Assembly (NCBI GenBank): GCA_003344405.1
Contig: NOWV01000156.1
Coordinates: 62,001 to 126,000 of the forward strand
Origin: Trichoplax sp. H2
Lineage: Eukaryota; Placozoa; Uniplacotomia; Trichoplacea
DNA: 64,000 nt
Reading direction: 5' to 3'
A program made the position numbers and the translations under genes. The notes under the pieces are model-generated. The model was not told the origin of the DNA. It ran no database searches and saw only the letters and a program-made list of their open reading frames with translations. Positions 1 through 11,700 of the stretch are shown here, piece after piece; the first letter of the stretch is position 1, and every line of letters starts with the position of its first letter.

Positions 1-302
1 GCTCAAGGAAATGATTAAAATTTACGGTGTGTCTATTTTAATTATCTCCATAGTTTAATTTCATTTTTTCAGTACTGTATATGGATCAATTTATATATAA
101 TACTTTCTTACTTTTAGGCTAGAGTAATTGCTAGCATGATCTATTTCATTTTGTTTCTCTACGGTACTAATTAAAAGCTGCTAGCAGACGTTTTGCTACA
201 GTACATGATTAAGAATAACTTTCATAGCCAGATATATATTCTTTGTCTCGAAAAAATTATTCGAATTTATATGGTTTGCATATTATTTTAAGTGTTAGCT
301 AC

Positions 303-3300
303 CTAAATTCATGCGATTTCCAATAGTTCTTACAACAGACAATAATTTCCGAAGACCAAGACTTTCACGTAATTCCTAGAAAGTAATCAAAGTTTCAATA
401 TGAAATAAACAATTTTATTGCTTAATTTCTTCGCTTTTGAAATTATTGCACTATCATAATCTTTTTGTCTGTAAGTCTAAGTATACTGCAAACCTTGCAC
501 ACACTCTGGCAAAGTTTCAACATTTCCTTAATCATCGTTAAGTTGTCATCAAAGCTTGTAGCATAACATATATAAGCAAGCCGCTCGTTGAGAAATGGAA
601 TTTCAGACAATTTCATGATAAATCTGCATAATAAAATAGGGAATTATTAGCACCTAAAATTTTCTAAACGGTGAATTATAATTCCGGTATTAATAAATAT
701 TTATTGTGACAATAACTGGTTGTACAGTATAATTAGTAAATAAAGACAGCCATCTCCGTGGATGATATTAATATACACGCATCGCTATTAGAAGTTTATA
801 TTAGTATGTTGATATTTCTTTTACTCTTCTGGTTCATCTAGCGGTTGTTGCGGCGATTTTTTCATATGTTGTTTAATTTTATTGATTTCTTCTAATGTTG
901 GACGCTGAAGTAGACAAATATTGATAAAATATACCATAAAGTATTGCTGTTTGCTTACGATTCTCTAACTTACCAATCGGTATAGTGTCTGATACAGATC
1001 TTCGGGTAAAATGTTAATGTTGAGATTCAAAATCGCTGTTCACAGCAGAAAATGATCATTATATCAAAATGATGGTAGTTGAAACGGTTTGACCTTAAGA
1101 TTTAGCATATGTGAAAAATTTCAGAATTTAAAATGTACAAGTTCACTATATCATAGAGAAACACATTTGATGTTTGATTATCTTAAAGAGTGCCGGATTA
1201 CAACATCCTGGTATGATAAGATTTATTACCAGTTACGGTATATCTTGACGAGAATTTTAGGAATAAAGGCTTAATAGGTGACATGAAATTCGGGATTGCT
1301 TGTAAGATTTGTAGCTACATTAACGGAATATAGTAGACTGTAGGTACTTTATAAGCTTACAATTGAATATCTACACTCTATCGAAATAATTGAATAATAC
1401 CGGCATCTGTTAACTCACTCACATTCGTTCAGATGATTATGATTAAGATTTTACTTTTAAATGTATCATAGGGGTAAAAGAGAGGCTTTAATTTCGGAAT
1501 AGCATTCACCTTAACACCACACTGCATGTCTCTTACAGAGCTTAAACTTCTATCAACACCTCTAGATCTAAGTGACTAGAATGTAATTAGATTACCTCTA
1601 TTAAATACCTTGCCTAATTTCAGCGAGACTATAGCGTAATGTCTTCATAAATATTCCGATAGATTGCGATCTTTTATGGTCAAGATACTTTGCTCTTGAC
1701 TAAACAGATCAATAAAATGATAATTCCGATATAATTTTATAAAAGATAGATAATTTAATAAAACTTGATTAGCAGCTAATAAAGGCAATTTTACAGCTTG
1801 AAATTATTTATATTTCTCGACTAGGTCCATTAAGTCCATTATTATTTTATTATACATCTTACATAAGAAATGAAACTTTTAGTAGATTGAACCTATCTAT
1901 TTCTGACCGGTTTTATAGGTTGTCGATTTATCTTTCTGGTTTTACTTAAAGGTTTAGTCCGTGATGGGAATAGAATACACAATTCTGTATCATCTACTGT
2001 AATTTCAGGTAAAATTTGCCATACAGTTCGGTCAGTTCTAAAATCATAAATAATGAAATAAAGTAATTTCAAGAATTAGTTAGTACATCTTATTACAAGA
2101 ACTTACCAGATACCATTTTGCAATAGTATTGACCTACTGAGAACTTAGACTTGGGCACGGAATTCTAATTTTTTTCCAAAATATTGGTTTCAGTGTTATA
2201 GGTTGAGGAACTGTAAGAGATGGAGATGAAAAAATATGTACTGTAAGAAGTCAAATCGACTTTATTAGCCAGAACTACGTAAATTAGTTTCTATGCATAC
2301 TCGTATATCCACAAATGTATCAGCTATGTGAGAAAAACTCGTACTAATATAATTCCTCCTGAGATGGCGTTCATCTTAGTAGGAATTTTTAACTACTACA
2401 GCTAGCATAGTGCTTACAATTACCCTGTGTACAGCGTTGATGTTGCTGCGATAAGTCTCCAGCAGGCCTTGAATGCATTCCAATTTGTGGTAATGGAGGT
2501 GGAGGAATAGTTAATCCAGCTGAGGGATATTTGAGAACCGGTTACGGAAATTACTTGTAGCGAAGGATATTGAGGTTGAATTTTATTTTGCTCAAGGTTA
2601 CCGATACCTGATACTTTTGATAAGGATTTGTGTTGTTGTGGCTGTAGTGGTGGAGGTGGAGGAGGTGGTGGCTGAGGAGGTAGTGGTGGAGGCGGAGGTG
2701 GAGGAGGTAGTGGTGGAGGCGGAGGTGGAGGAGGTGGTGGCTGAGGAGGTAGTGATGGAGGTTGGAAGGTATCTGGCGACGATATAATTTTAAGATCATC
2801 TTTCTCTATCGCTTCTCAGAAATTGGTTTACAGAGAGAAGCATTTAAACAATGAGTCTCTTGAAAATCAGACACAGGAGTATGGGCTCACTGAAGAAAAT
2901 TATGCCTTGTAAAATAGATGCTTACTCTCGTTCGGATATAGATTTATGTTAGACGAGGTGGTATCAGGTGGCAATGGAGGAGGTATAGGTATTTCTGCCG
3001 TAATATTTTATTCACAAAGGTGTTAATTGGTATCAATTTTGTGAACATAGCTAAAAGAAGAAAGGGGCTCCATCTCTAATGTATAGGACAGCATATAGAA
3101 TCTGATCTCACCTTTTGATCTAGTTGAAAACTCAATGATAGTATCGGGATTGGGCAATTCTTCGTTATCATAGAGCGTTTTGTTATTTGCCAATTTTCGA
3201 AATGAGGGTGAATTAGAAATTGTCTTCTGGCTGAATTGTTTGTTTCGAGTTCCTAATGATGACGGATTAGTCGTTGTAATGACACTATCGATGTTGTTAG

Positions 3301-4451
3301 CTGATATTATGGGAGGTAAGCTGATCGATTGCATAGTGTCTTTTTGGGTTTGTTGAGCTACACAAGATACGAGATGACGGACTAAGTGTAAGTTGTATCC
3401 ATTTAAATTACAATATGAAAAGCTATCGATTATATTATTATAAGGGTACCAGAAGATGGATTACCGCTAGTCAACGGCCGCCCGACTGTCATTAATGATG
3501 TTTTAATATCCGAATTTTGATTGGAGCCAAGGTCTTAATGTACGTATTGAAAGATGATCATATTATAAATGGAAATAAAAAATTAGTCAAGTAAAGGTGA
3601 ATTTTCGATGACATACTACTGTATAATCTGCTAAGATAATGGATTGATAGAATTATATACCCTCAGATAATTTAGTATCATTATGGAATAATAGCCTTTC
3701 GGTATTGCTACTCATTGCAACATCCTTAAAAGGAAGTTTCGATTCACAAGTTTGAGTATCTGTTTTACTCTCGTCGACTGAAACCTTTTCATGATTACTT
3801 TTCCTCATCTGTAAGAGAAATAATTTAGGAATCCTCTCTATTTTTGATGTAACCTGAGATATTTATTTTATTTTACAATTCAGGAAATTATGGTAATGAA
3901 ATTATTTTGTCTCCTAAATTGTCTGTAGTTTAACTCAATATAAACCTTGTGTTTAGCACAATCTTATTTACCTTATAATTTAGTCCATCACTTAACTGAT
4001 TCGACCTTGAACGTAAACATCTGGGCAATGTATGATAACTGCGAATGGCGTGGCTTTCGAGATCGTTATGATTCAGTCCTAAAGGATAATTTTCATTTTC
4101 GTAAGATGAAATTAAAGGTGATAAGCTTTTACAAGAGTGGATTCTATTTTCATGACCTGATGATGGTGCTTCGTCTTCACGTTTTGATGTCGACTGATTA
4201 TCAATTTGACCATAGTTTTCGTGATGTTTTTCTGGTTGAACGTGGATCTGAATGGTGATATGAATAGATCCGCCAACGTTGTTGTGATGCCGCGTAAAGT
4301 TTGTAGTCGTAAAGATAGGAGGATTGCCATCGTGGCTGTCCTGCAAATTAGAATCATTATTGGCCATTCGACTATCCTGATTGCATGCGGTAGCATTGGA
4401 GCAGATTATAGAAGCAGCGTCATTTGTATTCACAATGATATGAGATTGAAA
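303..4451 (-). CDS. Formin of the FMN/cappuccino type (FH1-FH2), partial
   Basis: Multi-exon gene; the 3' end is beyond the left edge and the first exon is not found. Exons (high to low, phases agree at every junction): 4451-3972, 3808-3661, a 21-bp microexon 3485-3465, 3357-3112, 2994-2926, 2805-2602, 2519-2424, 2210-2138, 2037-1908, 1699-1609, 1035-974, 904-825, 623-494, 375-303. The N-terminal half is Ser/Asn-rich and disordered. The 2805-2602 and 2519-2424 exons encode an FH1 polyproline tract (profilin/SH3 ligand). FH2 starts with KPIFWKKIRI, then TVWQILPEI, LDHKRSQSIGIF (the formin KRSQ motif), IRQAILN, LDEPEEFIMKLSEIPF and LRKLLSVVRTIGNRMN. Formins nucleate and processively elongate actin filaments. 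KPxxW, LDxKRSQ and the EPE-F signature resemble FMN1/2 and cappuccino more than DIAPH or DAAM (inference). The apparent stop just after 825 lies in the intron. Confidence 0.88.
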
Positions 4452-4626
4452 CTGTTTTGATTATTGAAAAGTTGGTAAAAGGTGGTCGCAATTTGCTCAA
4501 ATTTGATAAGTTAGTGATGCTTAAATATTGAAATTTGTTTCTGCTATCCAATCAATTTAGCTTACAGTATATAGTTTCTCAATTTCCAAGATAAGGCAGT
4601 ATATACTGATAAGGATTTATCATTAA

Positions 4627-4771
4627 TTAATTATAGATCTCATTGAATAACGACTGCAAAGGTGTAAATAACTTCAAGGTGTCAGTGATTTCATCATCAA
4701 TTTGGCTAGTACTATGTTGACGGAGATTATTTGCGATATCCGCTTTAAGGCGAAGATCACCGTGTACATGA
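4627..4771 (-). other. Possible exon, unassigned
   Basis: An open stretch on the minus strand reads GDLRLKADIANNLRQHST, then DDEITDTLKLFTPLQSLFNEI, then a stop at 4629-4627. Its composition looks coding (amphipathic, few rare residues) and it lies just upstream of the first assigned formin exon. I could not find a donor joining it in frame to the formin exon at 4451, so it may be the last exon of another gene or a mis-read formin exon. Family not recognised. Confidence 0.3.
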
Positions 4772-5313
4772 CTTCAATTATATGACTTTGCGGCCGGTAA
4801 ATTTTTGCTATCTGAAAGTGTTCCAATGCAGCCTAATCCACTTATTGTCGATTAGCTTTTATTCATGAGTATCACAACATAATGTTTTGCAAGTTTCAGT
4901 TGCTCAAGTATTATCATCAGGTTACTGGATTTATGTTTCTAAAATCTTGGATACTATTTGCTAGAGTCTACCCAATTAAAATATATTTACGCTCATTGTA
5001 GAAATTGTGCAGTAATATAGCAGTATCTGCGAAGATGATTTGCAATGTAAATTAGACTAATCGATAGTACAAGCGAATCCCCGTCAAAAGTATCAAGTTA
5101 ATCCTAGTATAACTGCTACGCGTCTACTACGATCGAATTTGATAACTATGCGTAATATTAAAGATGATTATAGTATACGATAAAGTTTAATCTATTGCAT
5201 CCTAGATTATAAATGATAGCTAAAATGATCTGAGATGTTATGTGTATTGTTCTATCATTCTGGATCGAATCCGCTGTTGATACGAAAAGACAACTTATGG
5301 TATCATGGCAAAA

Positions 5314-5550
5314 TAGGGACTTGCTATAGCAATTGGCGCATCAATGAGAACTGTCTTCCCATATACTGGCAGCTTCAGTACATCCTATGCAGCTTTAGAG
5401 ATATGGACGTCTTTAATCTTCTGTATGATTTATTATCATGTAGAAGGAAATAGTGCAATACTGTCCATAATCTTGGGCATTACTTCGCTATTGTTACGTA
5501 TGGGCACAACATACGAATTCCCATTAGAAAGCTCGAGCCTGAATCACTAA
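5314..5550 (+). CDS. Possible terminal exon of a membrane protein
   Basis: After a TAG that could serve as an acceptor at about 5313, a frame is open to a TAA at 5548-5550. It encodes about 78 residues with two or three hydrophobic stretches (around IWTSLIFCMIYY and ILSIILGITSLLL). No upstream exon or homologue is recognised and the 5' limit is uncertain. It could be chance in AT-rich DNA. Confidence 0.25.
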
Positions 5551-5839
5551 TCCACAATGTTAAAGAGGGATTGTAAGTACTCCTCCTTATCTATACTATA
5601 TATATATTTCACTTGGATATACTCTAACGAGCTGAAAATACAGTAGTCGACTGTGAACTATCAAATGCAAATGGATGACATTCATGGTCCGCATTTTAGT
5701 GAATCGGTTAGCAGTTCAATCCGCACCATTATGCATCAGTGCTCCATTATACCTGTCGATGGTTTGGTAGTTGAAACAATTGGATTGTATAGTCAAGCCG
5801 AAACCTACGGTGGCCCAGAACGGCCACAACAGCAAGAGT

Positions 5840-5992
5840 AAAATGAAGACCCATCATGGTCAGTAATGAACGGCGACCTTGGTGTCAGTAAATACGGCTC
5901 CTGCGACAGCAATTGTAAAATGAAGCCCATCGCGGTAAGTAATGGACCGCGACCCTTGCTGCAAGTAATGCGCTACCGCGACAGCAAATAAT
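5840..5992. repeat. Imperfect 77-bp tandem duplication
   Basis: A block starting aaaatgaagaccc near 5840 recurs as aaaatgaagccc from about 5917. The shared order is CCATC, GGT-AGTAATG, GCGACC, AAGTAA-like and GCGACAGCAA. The two copies differ by many substitutions, so it is old. No coding frame spans both copies. Confidence 0.6.
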
Positions 5993-6390
5993 TGGCGGCA
6001 AGTAATGGCAAAGACAATTGCAAAGTGCTGAGGCAGCAAGTCAATATGAATTACAATGATGATTTAGTGGTGGAATCTTATTAAAGTCGAGACAGAACGT
6101 GGTTGTTAGATCCCTCCCTCCTTCATCTTATCGTATTCCGCTGGAACCTGGATTGACTGGAAGTTACATCACAACGGTGGCGAGACATATTTCCTACCTG
6201 TATAACCTAGCAGGATGGAAGATAACGGGTTAACGATAAGATCGAATTACTAGATACGGAATGCATAATATACTCTTTCTGTGGTAAGATATAGTGTTTA
6301 AATTTATAGCGATTGCACTCATTTCGGGTTCGAAAATCATCCATTTTATCGGGTTCGGGTAGCGTTTTCAGCCCATGGCAGAACCCTTGG

Positions 6391-7302
6391 TGTACAGTGT
6401 ACAGTACATTCCAGTATCAGTGTACTGTACTGTACGTACCGTACTACGTACTGTACAGTACTGTACTGTATAGCACTACTTTACAGTACGGTACTATGGA
6501 CTGTGTACTGTATGTACTGTACTGTACTGTACAGTGCATGTTGCGTACAGTACAGTACTAGGGACTTGTCATTGATAAATCATACTCTACTGTACTGTAC
6601 TGTACAGTACCTTAAAAATGGTCAAATTTCAAAATTGTAATAAAGAGAGACTACGATTTTGAAATTTGACCATTTTTTGGGTGTGATTTATCATTGAGAA
6701 GCCCCTGACTCTCTTTATGGCGATCTTGAAATTTGACCATATTTGGGGCATGATTTATCATTGAGAAGTCGCTGATAGTAGAGTACAAATAAAATGTGAT
6801 GGTGATGGATAGACTTTTATTACGGTACCGCTGTACTCTGCAGTCATTTTGCAACGTCTAGTACAGTACAGTACCACGTAAGGCTGTCATAAGCATTGTT
6901 ACAGTGTTCATTTTATATTTATAAAGGTTGTTACTTTTAGAGTAAGGCAAATACTGAAATAACAAATTGATATCAAATTGTTGAATAGAGCAACTTTACA
7001 AAATGATATTTTACCCAACAGAAATGAATGATTGATAGAGACATTATACGGTTAGAGATCACCAGAAAATCTCCTTCTTGTGGTCGATACTGTACAGTGT
7101 ACAGTACGTGAACATTGTATTGTACAGTACTATAGCCGAGTGCAATGCACACTCCCCCGCGACGAGTGACGTACAGTACTGTACAGTACAGTATCGCCAT
7201 TCCAAACGCTGTACTGTACTGTGCAGTACACGTACAGTACAGTACTGTACAGTACAAGAAAATTGCCTAGAGTACTGTACATCGTACAACTGTACTGTAC
7301 TG
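6391..7302. repeat. AGTAC/GTACT pentamer clusters
   Basis: Dense runs of ctgtactgtac and gtacagtacag at 6391-6559, 6585-6610, 6860-6873, 7089-7135, 7169-7193 and 7213-7302. The unit is a pentamer, AGTAC, present in both orientations. Because GTAC is its own reverse complement, runs can fold on themselves. Open frames over this region (Tyr/Cys/Thr/Val/Gln-rich) arise from the repeat and are not genes. Confidence 0.85.
6561..6772. mobile_element. MITE-like palindromic element, non-autonomous
   Basis: The ends are inverted copies: gggacttgtcattgataaat at 6561-6580 against tgatttatcattgagaagtc at 6751-6770, with a second right-end copy at 6684-6705. Inside are perfect 22-bp inverted arms at 6614-6635 and 6656-6677 (core ATGGTCAAATTTCAAAAT) separated by 20 bp, and a third copy of that core at 6723-6741. 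No open frame is present. This fits a small foldback or MITE element with partial internal duplication. The left arm is interrupted by about 31 bp of AGTAC/GTACT repeat (6583-6613). No clear target-site duplication is visible because the left flank is repetitive. Confidence 0.6.
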
Positions 7303-8760
7303 TAAACGCTAGGCAAATCTGACGTGATACGTTAACGGTCGGCCTGCTGTCTAGCGTAATCATTTCAAAAAGTTTCATGTTATTTTTAAGACTTTTTGGA
7401 GTGTTGTGATAGCTTAACATTTTCAGCGTAAAGAATTACACAACAACTGGATAGTCTTGTTTCTACTTTGTAGTCGTCAAACCAACACTTATACAGTACA
7501 AAACAGTAACAGTGTAGGCGCTGCTGAGTGACGAAACGTAACATTATCCTCTTTGAGAGAGTAGAGCACTTTACAGTATAAACTCGTGATATTCCACATC
7601 ACCAAGGAACAATGATTGACTTCACTGCCTGAAAATGAACCGGTAAGAAATTCACCCAAAATCAAGCCTTGACTGCTGCTGTACTTGGCAAAGTAACAAA
7701 TTGAATTCACCAATTTTTTTCTTAGCCATTTTTTAACTTCTCGACCACCATAGAGAGATACGATAGAAATAATTTACTGTTCTTGTGCAACTGGATTTTA
7801 TGTCTACAATACTGGATGCGTCCATGTTCTAGCACGCACGTCGCGTTAACGTGATTGACGGTAAGGTCGAGTCATTCGCTTGATGCGTCATGTAATCGAA
7901 TCATCCGACATTGGCGTCATCTCTCCTCGATCATGCCTTGTCCTTGCTACAAAAAAATGGCTGCCACTTTGATCCAAGACTACTGTATATATCCATCTCT
8001 AGTGGATGAAATAGGTCGTCCATTTTAATTTTGTCTTTGAAAATAGCTGTCTACCACTTTGTCCTACGTTCATGACCATGAAGCCGACGTGTAGTATGCG
8101 ATCGGTATTACCAAAGTAAATTTTTTTCAACAAAGATTGAAATTTTACAAAGGCAATCTCTGTTGTTTCTACATCATCCAGCTAGCCAACGATGGCGACT
8201 TTATTAGGCGTTTATAAGGAACCTACATCAGATTTGTAGTTAGTTCAAGGATGGTTTCAAATGAGAAAAATTAGGGTCAGTGTTGTAGTCCTATTGTACG
8301 GTACAATGATGGCTAAAAGTTGGCCTGAAATCATGAACGACATCTGCAAACACTGGATAGGCTTAATCCTGCCTAAGTAGAGTTGATCATCGATAGAAAT
8401 CATCAATTGAGATCGATAACCTTTTGATCAGAACCTGATCAAAATGAGATGCTTTAAAGTGTTTTAAATACAAAAGCAATTGATGTTGAAACATGTTCAT
8501 TTGAGACCTTGTTCTCAACCTATTCTACTTTAACTATTTATAGGGCAAGCCTGTGAGGTCATTCTCCATTTCAAAGTCACTTTGGGCCACTAGGAAGACC
8601 ACTTGATCTGAATTGTACTCCTCAGCGGCCATCAAGGCTACTAACGCTAGCGATAGAGACGAGTGCTACCCATACGTTCTGTGGTCCAAACCTTACTAAA
8701 AGCAAATTATAAAGCAATTGATAATTAATCAGTATTTGACAAAAATCGAGAAATTGAATT
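7303..8760. other. Non-coding, upstream of the stonin gene
   Basis: No frame longer than about 75 codons and no recognisable protein. It should hold the promoter and 5' untranslated region of the stonin gene; I see no convincing TATA box or initiator that I would name. Confidence 0.5.
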
Positions 8761-11700
8761 ATGGCCGATGATCAAGCCAATGCAAATGTCCACCCTATCC
8801 AAGAAGGGATACCCGGAGACAAAGACGGTAAGCTTTCAATATTCAATACTATTAAATCGTATTTAGTCCAAATGGATGAATGACAGGAATGGATGCGAAT
8901 CAGTACTGCTGCTAAAGCGAGACGATAACATCTGACAATTTGGGCATTTCAACATCTTCTGTAAAGTGTAATAGTAATTTTGGACGATGGTAGAAGGGTT
9001 TTAATTCACCTAGATTTAGTTGTTTATGCGTTGACTCATGTACATACTGTAAATGTTAAGTATCCTTGTAAAAAAAATAGAAATGCCACTATTAGAACGT
9101 AGAATCTGAATCGATCTATTCCTGTCAACAGCCATCTTAACTTGATGACAAACTAAACAGTAGTACTGTACCGCGTATTACTTATGCTATTTTAGTTTTC
9201 GTGCAACGCTTAGATTAATCGATTTCAAATATCAATTTTTCTTGTTATTTTTCTCCGAACGTTACAGTACATGATCACTTTAACCAATTTGTTGTATCCA
9301 ACCATTGAGGTCTATTTTCAATAGCTTCATTATTGACTTCCTTCTTATAAGGTAGTACTTTTTATTCACAAAGCGATCGCTTCTAAACAAAGATGTCTTA
9401 TACCCCCAAAATTCAATTATATCATCTATGATAGCTTTAGATTCGATCACATCGCGTCGCTATCATTCTAGGTGCGAGAGTAAATAGACGAATTTATTTT
9501 ATGTTATCATTGAAAAAACTGTATCATGGCCAACTGTTATAAAATAATTAGACAAGGGGGGGGGGGGGTTAGTTACTGCAAACAGCAATAGTCGGCTTTT
9601 CCTTCACAACACTATTGATAATATTGATCACTATTTGCCCTAGCTTGTTGCACTAATATTGAAACGATAATCATTTTATCGGAAGGTTTTTAATTGATTA
9701 ATGTATCTCCACAATCGTGATTTCATTCGACCATTTTGATCTTAACCTTCCATTTCCCTCTATCATAGTAAACACCTAATCTTGAGTCAGCAATCGTTGG
9801 AAGTTAGTGTTGTACAACATTTTGAATGAATAAGAGTACAACTGTCGCTTTTACGCTCTTATCAATCATTAGTGAATCACTATGTACGAGTAAATCGTTG
9901 TTGTTGTGAATGAATCAAAAGGAAGAAAAATGACTTTATCCAACTACATCGTAGCTGCAGCAGTAAGTGAAAGTTATTGATTATATTATGCAGTATTATA
10001 ATCTCATCATACAGTATAATAAATACTTGGTAGCTTGTAGTAGCAGAGATTACTCAAAAAAAAGTAGACCTTGTAGTAGCCACTAATGTATAATTTAAAG
10101 AATAATGCCTTTACCAAGTAATTGTTGTAAACTTTCTCTTTTAATACCTATTGACAATAGTTACGTATATTTTCACAGTGAATTTTAAAAAAGTAGAAAA
10201 ACTGCTATTATTAATTCTAGTTTGATTAGTACACGATCAGCTATTATGTTAAGTTGTTTTCGAAAAGCAATGGCGTAAATGGTATTTAGTTTGTTGACAG
10301 TTGGTATAAGTAGTCATGTAACATTATAGAAGTAGCAATATTATTAGCCTGAAGGAATGTCGATATCAATCTCAATGTACATCAGTGTACTGTATTATTT
10401 CGTTGCTGTTGCACTGTCATTAAATGATCACTGTGGATTAATTGATCAGTACAGCATCGACTATAAGATGGATGTCTGCTGGAATTTGAAGTGTAACAAG
10501 GATCTACGTATTGTATTCTGCAATATGCAGTGCTGTACTATGTATATGTACTAATGTACAGCATATCTGCTACACGGTCTTTTTTACCCGATAATTCTAC
10601 TAGCTTTTTTTTTCTTGAATGATTATAATGAAGGCACCACTAAACTAGAAATAATGTGATCGGTACTTTCATTAAGATTACATAACAGCTGCTCTGTACG
10701 TGCGCGGTAATATCAGTAATGTTACAAACTACTATCGTGTTCAAGCATAAAAATAAAATGGGTAATGCTATGAAATTATTTTTTCATTGGTTCTTTCTTA
10801 ATAATGCGTACGTGTATACCTTTCTATTTGATCATGATATTTTTATTTGCTCATTTAATACGGGAATTAAACAACAAAATACTGTACAAACTATCTTTTA
10901 TGGCTATTGTAACTATTGTAATGTATAATATATTTACGGTTATCCGTATTGCTTTTCAGGTATCTGTTGTGGTTTGTCAATAGTGCTATCGAATTTAGTG
11001 ATGATAAAAGTACAAGTATAAATTAATTGTTTAGCAGTAATTTCTAGGTAGCAAGCGTACATATGCGTACTTTTTTAAAATTGTAAAAGATACAGCGTAT
11101 GTATAATTTGTAGAGAATATGATAACTTATCAAGTTCTCTAGACTGACAAAAACAAAAAGATATTTCTTAATAACCCTTAAGTTACTTTTTAATCTCAAG
11201 ATACATATATAAATATAGATCAGTTACATTCGTTGATCCTCACCTAAACAATGAAATTGCCTTATTAGCAGGGTTGATGTGGGTTGATATATTACAGACA
11301 ACACATATACTCATCTAGTGCTTTATACATCGCCATTAATGGTCATATTGGATGATAAAAATAATTGGTAAAATTTATGCTGTCAATGCCTAGAAGTTCG
11401 GCGGCTAGAATTATAGACATTTACGCGTATACTAAGCAGTATGTCATCTTTCACATTATCCAACTTGTGCAATGCCCTACACAACGTATAATACTTGTAT
11501 CACTCACTATCACTACCGTTATATCAACCAGACATGTTAATATCAATAGGAATTATGCAGCCTGGTTTAATTATGTTGCAATTGTTGAACAACTAAAAAA
11601 GATTAAATTAATAAAAATTATTATTAAAGTATCCATTTTGCTGTCGCTAAAATTTTTAAGCTTCAATATTTGGAATCAATGGCTTCATTTTGAAGGTATT

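Noticed and set aside
821-904. Terminal exon of a small gene ending in LDEPEE then TAA
   Set aside because: The stop lies just inside a GTAAAAG donor. The frame continues at 623 with FIMKLSEIPF, completing a formin FH2 motif, so it is an internal exon.
2551-2799. 82-residue His/Leu-rich frame
   Set aside because: It is the wrong frame of the FH1 polyproline tract; the correct frame gives Pro-rich sequence joined in phase to FH2 exons.
2424-4451. WASP/WAVE, ABI or RIAM-type proline-rich protein
   Set aside because: The exons after the polyproline tract encode an FH2 domain, so the protein is a formin.
6313-7420. Several 70-100-residue frames rich in Tyr, Cys, Val, Gln, Thr
   Set aside because: They are translations of the AGTAC/GTACT pentamer repeat on both strands.
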